A DNA stretch of 10,660 bases. Origin: Clostridia bacterium. GTDB taxonomy: Bacteria > Bacillota > Clostridia > Oscillospirales > Acutalibacteraceae. The translations under genes were made by a program, and so were the position numbers. The notes beneath the pieces are model-generated. The model made no database searches and was not told the origin of the DNA. It worked only from the letters and a program-made list of their open reading frames with translations. Shown in pieces: positions 1 to 5,081 of this stretch (positions are counted from its first letter, which is position 1; every line of letters starts with the position of its first letter). The DNA is taken from the NCBI GenBank assembly GCA_024404065.1, contig JAKSQR010000042.1:1-10660 (forward strand), given 5' to 3'.

Positions 1-173
1 CCCTCAAGAGTGTGATTTTCCCAGCTGCCGTAATCGTTACGGAAGGTCATTACATACCTGCCCTTATACTTTGCCACACCCGCATTGAAAACAAGCGTAG
101 CAGCATAAGGAACATCCTTGTATGTAAGCACCGGCTTTTCAAGTTTCTTAATAACAGAAGCTGATTTTTCCAT
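1..173 (-). CDS. GH130 family beta-mannoside phosphorylase/hydrolase, N-terminal fragment
   Basis: Partial gene: 57 codons from an ATG at 173-171, then cut by the left window edge. The translation has the feel of a GH130 N-terminus: a PVLTYKDVPYAA segment (residues 15-26), then FNAGVAKYKGRYVMTFRND (30-48), the first propeller strand where GH130 enzymes carry F-N-(A/S)-G/A and a conserved arginine. Family knowledge: GH130 enzymes are five-bladed propellers that phosphorolyse beta-1,4-mannosides (mannosyl-glucose, mannooligosaccharides) to mannose 1-phosphate, or hydrolyse beta-1,2-mannosides. The subfamily cannot be told from this fragment. It is the fifth operon gene, starting 8 nt after the PfkB kinase stop; the ribosome site is weak (AAGAGA, overlapping the kinase stop), which suggests translational coupling. 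No signal peptide is visible, so it is probably cytoplasmic and acts on an imported disaccharide. Confidence 0.8.
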   Translation of the reverse strand, partial: MEKSASVIKKLEKPVLTYKDVPYAATLVFNAGVAKYKGRYVMTFRNDYGSWENHTLE

Positions 174-181
174 GATTTTAA

Positions 182-1261
182 TTATCTCTTAACTCTGGCA
201 TTGCCTGACCATACAGACCATACCATATCTTCATCAGCAGGCTGTGCGTAGTCTGTAAGGAAGGTGGTTGCAAGTGCGCCACTTGCCCAGCCGAACTGAA
301 TCCACTTTTCGCTTTCCCAGCCCTTGATTACTGCATAAAGAAGGCCGCCAACAAAGCCGTCACCGCCACCGATTCTGTCAAGAACACGAATTTCTCTGGG
401 CTCTACTACCTGCCACTCATCACCTGTGAGCATAATTGCGCCCCAAAGGTGAGTATTAGCATTTACTACCTGACGGAGAGTTGTGCCGAATACCTGTGCA
501 TTGGGGTACTGAGCCTTAACTCTTGTAATCATCTCTTTGAAGGATTCAATCTTTGCACCGATATCCTTACCGCCTGCTTCAGGGCCCTGAATATTAAGGC
601 AAAGCTGGAAATCCTCTTCGTTACCTACAAGGATATCTGCTGCGCCTGCAATTTCTGAGAAGATAGCGCTGAGCTCTTCCTCTCTGCCCTTCCAGAAGGT
701 TGCTCTGTAGTTAAGGTCAAAGCTGATAAGTGTGCCGTATTTTTTAGCTGCTCTTGCAAGCTCAAGGCAGAATTTACCTGTATCAGGTGAAAGAGCTGCA
801 ATAAGACCTGAAAGGTGAAGAACGCCTACACCTTCCTGACCAAAAATTCTTTCAATATCAAAATCTGCAAGGTTAAGGGTTCTGCCTACCTCACCTGCTC
901 TGTCGTTTTCTACTCTGGGTCCTCTTGAGCCGCAGCCGCTGTCAGCAATATTGAACTGATGACGGTAACCCCATGGACCACCCTTTTCAACATCCTTGCC
1001 CTCAAAAGCCATACCTCTTGAGCGGAGGTCCTGCTTAATGAAAGAAGCAATCTGGCTATCCTTTACAAATGTGGTAAGCACCTTAACGGGTACACCAAGG
1101 TAGGATGAGATTGAAGCAACGTTGGTTTCTGCAGATGTTGCCTGCATTCTGAACATATTGCTGGATGCAACTGTCTGACCCTCTGCAGGGCAGATACGAA
1201 CACCCATTGATGTGGGTACTACAAGACCCCATGTGTAATTATCTTTAACTTTAAGGTTCAT
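182..1261 (-). CDS. PfkB-family carbohydrate kinase (2-keto-3-deoxygluconate kinase-like)
   Basis: 359 residues, ATG at 1261 with a strong GGAGGAAA site 7-8 nt upstream, lying in the 15-nt gap after gnd. The ribokinase/PfkB fold shows in a substrate-domain motif SAETNVASISSYLG (43-56, in place of the usual GGxxxNxAxxLaxLG), FDLNYRATFW (181-190, typical of ketodeoxygluconate-type kinases), ADILVGNEEDF (208-218), and the ATP/anion-hole signature DRIGGGDGF (295-303), where D301 is the expected catalytic base. A C-terminal GALATTFLTDYAQPADEDM resembles the ketodeoxygluconate kinase ending. It is somewhat longer than typical PfkB kinases (about 300-340). Family knowledge: members phosphorylate sugars or sugar acids with ATP. 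The gene sits directly downstream of 6-phosphogluconate dehydrogenase, so phosphorylation of gluconate to 6-phosphogluconate is an attractive inference; phosphorylation of 2-keto-3-deoxygluconate is the main alternative. Cytoplasmic. Family call secure, substrate not. Confidence 0.88.
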   Translation of the reverse strand: MNLKVKDNYTWGLVVPTSMGVRICPAEGQTVASSNMFRMQATSAETNVASISSYLGVPVKVLTTFVKDSQIASFIKQDLRSRGMAFEGKDVEKGGPWGYRHQFNIADSGCGSRGPRVENDRAGEVGRTLNLADFDIERIFGQEGVGVLHLSGLIAALSPDTGKFCLELARAAKKYGTLISFDLNYRATFWKGREEELSAIFSEIAGAADILVGNEEDFQLCLNIQGPEAGGKDIGAKIESFKEMITRVKAQYPNAQVFGTTLRQVVNANTHLWGAIMLTGDEWQVVEPREIRVLDRIGGGDGFVGGLLYAVIKGWESEKWIQFGWASGALATTFLTDYAQPADEDMVWSVWSGNARVKR

Positions 1262-1276
1262 TTTTATTTCCTCCGA

Positions 1277-2734
1277 TTATGCGTTGTACTGTGTAGCTGC
1301 TGTGTCGCCGCCTTCGCCTGTCCAGTTAGTGTGGAAGAATTCGCCTCTTTCGTGGTCAACTCTCTCATAGGTGTGAGCACCGAAGTAGTCACGCTGTGCC
1401 TGAAGAAGGTTTGCAGGAAGTCTGTCACATCTGTAGCCATCATAGTAGCTGAGTGCAGATGTCATTGCGGGAAGAGCGATACCATTCATAACTGCGGTAG
1501 CACATACTCTTCTCCAGCCCTCCTGTGCCTTATCCATAACATCCTTGAAGTAGGGGTCAAGAAGAAGGTTTGTAAGCTCAGGATTCTTATCAAAAGCATC
1601 CTTGATTTTGCCGAGGAATACGCTTCTGATGATACAGCCGCCACGCCACATAAGTGCGATGCCGCCGTAGTTAAGATTCCAGTTATATGTCTTTGCAGCT
1701 GAACGCATAAGTGTGTAGCCCTGTGCGTAAGAAACAATCTTAGCTGCGAAAAGTGCGTTTCTGATATCCTCAATAAACTGTGCCTTGTCGCCCTCAAACT
1801 TAGGTGCGGGACCTGTGAGAATCTTTGAAGCGCCAACTCTCTCTTCCTTCATTGCTGAAAGTGAGCGGGCAAATACTGCCTCTACAACAAGGGTAAGGGG
1901 GATACCTTCATCAAGTGATGCAATACCTGTCCATTTACCGGTACCCTTCTGACCTGCTGTATCAAGAATCTTTTCAACGATGGGTGAACCATCTTCGTCT
2001 TTATATGCAAGAATATCTCTTGTAATCTCAATAAGGTAGCTGTCAAGCTCGCCCTTGTTCCACTCTGCAAATACTTCGTGCATTTCGTCTGCGCTCATGC
2101 CAAGAAGGTTCTTCATAAGCTGATATGCTTCGCAGATAAGCTCCATATCACCATACTCAATGCCGTTGTGAACCATCTTAACAAAGTGACCTGCACCGTT
2201 TTCGCCAACCCAGTCACAGCAGGGTGTGCCGTCTTCAACCTTAGCGCAGATTGCCTGAAGGATAGGCTTAACGCTCTCCCATGCCTTGGGTGAGCCGCCG
2301 GGCATCATGCTGGGGCCCTTGAGTGCGCCCTCTTCGCCGCCTGAAACACCTGTGCCGATGTAAAGGAGACCCTTGCTCTCAACATAAGCTGTTCTGCGTG
2401 CTGTATCGGGGAAGTGGCTGTTACCACCATCAATGATAATGTCGCCTTCCTCAAGAAGGGGGATAAGCTGGTCAATAATGGAATCTACTGCCTTACCTGC
2501 CTGTACCATCATCATAACCTTACGGGGCTTTGCAAGTGAATCTACAAGCTCCTCAAGTGAGTAAGTGCCTACAATGTTAAGGCCCTTTGCTCTGCCCTCT
2601 ACAAACTTTGTAACCTTCTCTGTTGTTCTGTTATATACAGATACGGTAAAGCCCTTGCTTTCCATATTCATAACAAGGTTTTCACCCATAACTGCAAGGC
2701 CGATAAGGCCGATGTCTGACTTCTTCATAATCAT
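1277..2734 (-). CDS. gnd: 6-phosphogluconate dehydrogenase (decarboxylating)
   Basis: 485 residues, full length for the long dimeric Gnd type (about 470-480). It oxidatively decarboxylates 6-phosphogluconate to ribulose 5-phosphate, making NAD(P)H. Visible motifs: Rossmann GLIGLAVMG (9-17) followed by VYNRTTEKV (33-41), where the NRT after the second strand is the usual NADP-binding signature; IIDGGNSHFPDTARR (100-114); GTGVSGGEEGALKGPSMMPGG (127-147), the substrate-binding loop; HFVKMVHNGIEYGDM (183-197) with the expected catalytic K186, N190 and E193; and the C-terminal RDYFGAHTYER with the substrate-binding His/Arg from the partner subunit. All key residues are intact. The ATG at 2734 overlaps the upstream PHP stop as ATGA, with AAAGGAG 5 nt upstream; a second ATG two codons later has 11-nt spacing and is less likely. 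No glucose-6-phosphate dehydrogenase is adjacent, so 6-phosphogluconate may come from gluconate here. Confidence 0.97.
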   Translation of the reverse strand: MIMKKSDIGLIGLAVMGENLVMNMESKGFTVSVYNRTTEKVTKFVEGRAKGLNIVGTYSLEELVDSLAKPRKVMMMVQAGKAVDSIIDQLIPLLEEGDIIIDGGNSHFPDTARRTAYVESKGLLYIGTGVSGGEEGALKGPSMMPGGSPKAWESVKPILQAICAKVEDGTPCCDWVGENGAGHFVKMVHNGIEYGDMELICEAYQLMKNLLGMSADEMHEVFAEWNKGELDSYLIEITRDILAYKDEDGSPIVEKILDTAGQKGTGKWTGIASLDEGIPLTLVVEAVFARSLSAMKEERVGASKILTGPAPKFEGDKAQFIEDIRNALFAAKIVSYAQGYTLMRSAAKTYNWNLNYGGIALMWRGGCIIRSVFLGKIKDAFDKNPELTNLLLDPYFKDVMDKAQEGWRRVCATAVMNGIALPAMTSALSYYDGYRCDRLPANLLQAQRDYFGAHTYERVDHERGEFFHTNWTGEGGDTAATQYNA

Positions 2735-3579
2735 CTATTCTCCTTTAATTTTTTTATGTTTTCAAGTACAGCGTAAGGCACTCTTAAATTGCCTGTGCCC
2801 GTGCCTATGCTGATGTGGGGCTTGATTGACCCGTGAAAATCTGAGCCACCTGAAAGTATAAGCCCTAATTCCTTTGCCATGGTCTGATATTTCTCCTGCA
2901 TTTCAGGGGTGTACTCTGTGTAATACCCTTCCACGCCATCAAGACCATATTCCTTAAACTCAATAAGTGTTTTCCTCAGCTCATCATCCTCTAACTTCGT
3001 CTGGTTAAGATGAGCCATTATTGAAACACCGCCGGCACGCCTTATGAGCTTTATAATTGCCTCAGCCGTTGGATGAAATGCGTGGCTGTAAGCAGGCTTG
3101 CCGTTGCCTAAATATAAGTCAAAACCTTCTTTTACACTTGAGGTGTAGCCCTTATCTGCAAGCGCCTTTGCAAAATGGGCTCTGCCTATTACCTTGCCGC
3201 CTGCCATTTCCATAACCTCTTCAAGGGTTACATCTATGCCTAATTTCTGGAGCAATCTTGCAGTTTCTGCATTGCGCTCAAGGCGTGATAATCTGAGACC
3301 TTCAAGCATATCAACAAACTCTTCATTTTCAATATCGGGGTAAAGAGCAACAATGTGGGTGGTTGTTTTACTCTTTACGGAAAATTCAACAGCGGGGATA
3401 ACCTCTATGCCGATTTTCTCCCCCTCTGCCATAGCCTCCCTTACACCATCAATTGTATCGTGGTCTGAAAGAGCTACTGCTGCAAGTCCGGCTTTTTTAG
3501 CCTCTCTTACAAGCTCCGCAGGGGTAAGAGTGCCATCTGACTGAAGAGAATGAGTATGTAAATCTACAAACCTTTCCAT
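2731..3579 (-). CDS. PHP-domain metal-dependent phosphoesterase (RNase AM / nucleoside bisphosphate phosphatase-like)
   Basis: 282 residues from the ATG at 3579, which has AAAGGAA about 7 nt upstream. An in-frame TTG nine codons earlier (3606) would overlap the larA-like gene and has no ribosome site. PHP motifs are complete: DLHTHSLQSDG (6-16; H8, H10), LSDHDT (37-42; D39, H40), IPAVEFS (61-67; E65), H75, GRAHFAKAL (132-140), MAHLNQ (188-193; H190) and GGSDFHG (244-250; D247, H249). These ligate a di- or trinuclear metal centre. Length and motif order match the YciV/RNase AM group, which removes phosphate from 3',5'-bisphosphonucleotides and trims short RNAs; relatives include histidinol phosphatases. 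Located between the LarA homologue (19-nt gap) and gnd (4-nt overlap), so it is translated with the sugar-acid genes, and a role on a small phosphorylated metabolite is possible. Cytoplasmic, no signal peptide. Confidence 0.9.
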   Translation of the reverse strand: MERFVDLHTHSLQSDGTLTPAELVREAKKAGLAAVALSDHDTIDGVREAMAEGEKIGIEVIPAVEFSVKSKTTTHIVALYPDIENEEFVDMLEGLRLSRLERNAETARLLQKLGIDVTLEEVMEMAGGKVIGRAHFAKALADKGYTSSVKEGFDLYLGNGKPAYSHAFHPTAEAIIKLIRRAGGVSIMAHLNQTKLEDDELRKTLIEFKEYGLDGVEGYYTEYTPEMQEKYQTMAKELGLILSGGSDFHGSIKPHISIGTGTGNLRVPYAVLENIKKLKENR

Positions 3580-3598
3580 TCCGTTTCCTTTATCAGTT

Positions 3599-4843
3599 TT
3601 ATTCAACTGTCCAAAGACCTAATGCAGGGTTGCTGATGTAGAAAATCTCCTCACCGTCAATGGTGTGGTAGCCATCAGTAAGCTTTGCAGGGTCGTATTT
3701 TTTGATAATTTCGTCGTAGGGGATGTAATTGAAGGCTACGCCTCTTACTTCCTCTTCAGTTACCTGCTTTGTGCAGTAGGTAATATTGAATCTGCCATCG
3801 GATGAGCCATGTATAAGGTGTGCTGCAACTGAAAGGTTATCCTTTAAGTCCTGATTATCTTCAACAAGCTGGAGCACCTTTTCTCTGCCTACATAGCCAT
3901 ACTTGCGTATAAGCTCATCTACGCCCATATCCTCACCAAATCTGATTACACCAGGTGCAAGGATAATAAGCTCACCTCCGTCAGCCATTGCCATACGGGT
4001 GCGGTAAACTGCCTTATTGCCAAGCCATGTGCTCTTAAACTCACGGGGGTCAAGGTATACAACAGCCTTCTTAAAGGGCTTTTCAACATGGGTAAGATTG
4101 ATTGCCTGACTAAGCTTTACAGCCTCCTCAAACATATCTCTCTTTTCGCCTATGAACATACCGTGTATAAAGGTTTCGTCACCTTTATTTGTGGTAACTG
4201 TAAGCACATAAAGAAGGGGTACATCCTTCATATAATTTTCCTGAGCGTAGTCAAAAACCTTACGTACAGGGGAGAAATCCTTGCCCATAATTCTTTCCAT
4301 GCCGTAAAAAGCGCCAAGCATGTGGGAGGAGTTAATCATACTGCTGCCGCCGCAGCCAACAAAAATATTCTTTGAGTAGTTTGCCATACCAACTACTTCG
4401 TGAGGTACAACCTGACCTATGGAAATAATAAGGTCATATTCGCCACTTACTATGCGCTTGTTTACCTCAACATCAATAGGGGTATTTACAAGACCCTCTG
4501 AAACCTCAGTTACAAACTCTGCAGGCACCTCACCAAGCTTTACAACATCTGTACGCCAGTTGTGTACAAGCACTCTCTCAAAGGGAACGCCCTCACCGAA
4601 AAATGCAAGGCACTCCTCCTTTGTCATAGGTACGTGTGTGCCAAGAGCTGGCATTATATCCACCTGACAGGTATCCTTGAGCATATCGTAATATACTGCT
4701 GTGATTTTGCCTGCGCCTGAGTACATTCTTGTGTAGTCAGGGGGAAGCAGGAGAACTTTTTTAAGATTTTTGCCCTTGATTGACTCAGCAAGAGCGGCTT
4801 TTAACTCTGCCTCTGAAATGTAGGGCTCACTTCTTACTATCAT
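3599..4843 (-). CDS. LarA-family nickel-pincer 2-hydroxyacid racemase/epimerase homologue
   Basis: 414 residues from ATG 4843; an upstream in-frame ATG at 4882 would give 427, but it has no ribosome site and coincides with the predicted transcription start. A purine-rich GGAAAGAAGATGAG precedes 4843. The LarA (DUF2088) active-site residues are all present: PDYTR (35-39; counterpart of the DHTR motif), ALGTHVPMT (H70), VVPHEVVGMANYSKNIFVG (H148, K158) and SSHMLGAF (H174). Spacings H-10-K-16-H equal those I recall for LarA H174-K184-H200, where the lysine holds the nickel pincer nucleotide cofactor and the histidines coordinate nickel or shuttle hydride. Family knowledge: LarA racemises lactate; homologues act on malate, phenyllactate, hydroxyglutarate, and at least one is reported as a D-gluconate 2-epimerase. 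The neighbours are gnd and a sugar-acid-type kinase, which favours an aldonate substrate such as gluconate/mannonate. It needs LarB/LarC/LarE, none of which are in this window. Confidence 0.88.
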   Translation of the reverse strand: MIVRSEPYISEAELKAALAESIKGKNLKKVLLLPPDYTRMYSGAGKITAVYYDMLKDTCQVDIMPALGTHVPMTKEECLAFFGEGVPFERVLVHNWRTDVVKLGEVPAEFVTEVSEGLVNTPIDVEVNKRIVSGEYDLIISIGQVVPHEVVGMANYSKNIFVGCGGSSMINSSHMLGAFYGMERIMGKDFSPVRKVFDYAQENYMKDVPLLYVLTVTTNKGDETFIHGMFIGEKRDMFEEAVKLSQAINLTHVEKPFKKAVVYLDPREFKSTWLGNKAVYRTRMAMADGGELIILAPGVIRFGEDMGVDELIRKYGYVGREKVLQLVEDNQDLKDNLSVAAHLIHGSSDGRFNITYCTKQVTEEEVRGVAFNYIPYDEIIKKYDPAKLTDGYHTIDGEEIFYISNPALGLWTVE

Positions 4844-4876
4844 TCGCTCATCTTCTTTCCACATATTACGCCATTT

Positions 4877-4893
4877 TAACATTTACAATGTTA
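4877..4893. repeat. Perfect inverted repeat, candidate operator
   Basis: TAACATT-TAC-AATGTTA: two 7-nt arms with a 3-nt centre. It overlaps the -10 and start site of P1 for the larA-like operon, a typical position for a repressor site. No regulator gene is in the window, so the family of the binding protein is unknown. Confidence 0.45.
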
Positions 4894-4916
4894 GCATATA
4901 AATATATATAAATCAA
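4888..4916 (-). promoter_or_regulatory. Candidate proximal promoter of the larA-like operon (P1)
   Basis: On the minus strand, -35 TTGATT (4916-4911), 17-nt spacer, -10 TAACAT (4893-4888) with the extended-10 TG one base upstream. Transcription would start near 4881, which makes the ATG at 4882 unusable and gives a leader of about 38 nt to the ATG at 4843. The -10 lies inside an inverted repeat (4877-4893), so this promoter could be repressed by a protein bound there. Match to consensus is moderate (4/6 and 4/6). Confidence 0.5.
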
Positions 4917-4931
4917 GAAAAACACTATATG

Positions 4932-4951
4932 TACTGCTAATTTCGGCAGTA
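4932..4951. repeat. Small hairpin in the divergent intergenic region
   Basis: TACTGC (4932-4937), 8-nt loop, GCAGTA (4946-4951). It lies between P1 and P2 and would be transcribed only from P2. It has no T-tract, so it is not a terminator; an operator or a leader hairpin are both possible. Confidence 0.3.
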
Positions 4952-4969
4952 TGTTGATTTAGCATCTGA

Positions 4970-4999
4970 ATTATAAGCCTTTTTATGTTATAATTACAA
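4970..4999 (-). promoter_or_regulatory. Candidate distal promoter of the larA-like operon (P2)
   Basis: On the minus strand, -35 TTGTAA (4999-4994), 18-nt spacer, perfect -10 TATAAT (4975-4970). Start near 4963 would give a leader of about 120 nt that contains a small hairpin (4932-4951) and the inverted repeat at 4877-4893. It competes with P1; which is used cannot be told from sequence. Confidence 0.4.
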
Positions 5000-5050
5000 T
5001 ATGAGATTAAATTCTGATTGATTATCAGCTGAAAATGTGATAACATAAAA
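4981..5050. repeat. 11-bp inverted repeat with 48-bp gap across the divergent promoters
   Basis: TTTTATGTTAT at 4981-4991 and its exact reverse complement ATAACATAAAA at 5040-5050. The left arm lies in the P2 spacer of the leftward operon and the right arm covers the -10 of the rightward gene. The arms are 59 bp apart centre to centre. Both contain the TAACAT hexamer also found twice in the repeat at 4877-4893. Confidence 0.45.
5018..5046 (+). promoter_or_regulatory. Candidate promoter of the secreted beta-propeller gene
   Basis: -35 TTGATT (5018-5023), 17-nt spacer, -10 TAACAT (5041-5046) with an upstream TG (extended -10). It has the same -35, spacer length and -10 hexamer as P1 on the other strand. 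Transcription would start near 5053, with a leader of about 29 nt to the ATG at 5082. Confidence 0.5.
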
Positions 5051-5081
5051 TTAAGAATAATCATTTTTCAGCGGAGTGCTT

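Noticed and set aside
1331..1702. Plus-strand 123-codon frame
   Set aside because: Antisense of gnd, with no recognisable domain or ribosome site, while the minus-strand gnd frame is fully conserved.
3580..3606. TTG start nine codons upstream for the PHP protein
   Set aside because: The ATG at 3579 has AAAGGAA at good spacing and begins right before the DLHTHS motif, as usual in the family; the TTG start would overlap the preceding gene and lacks a ribosome site.
4844..4882. Upstream ATG start (4882) for the LarA homologue
   Set aside because: No ribosome site, and predicted transcription from P1 starts at about this base; it remains possible only if P2 is used.
4861..5081. Riboswitch or small RNA in the divergent intergenic region
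   Set aside because: Only short AT-rich repeats and a 6-bp hairpin were seen; no conserved aptamer core or T-tract terminator was recognised.
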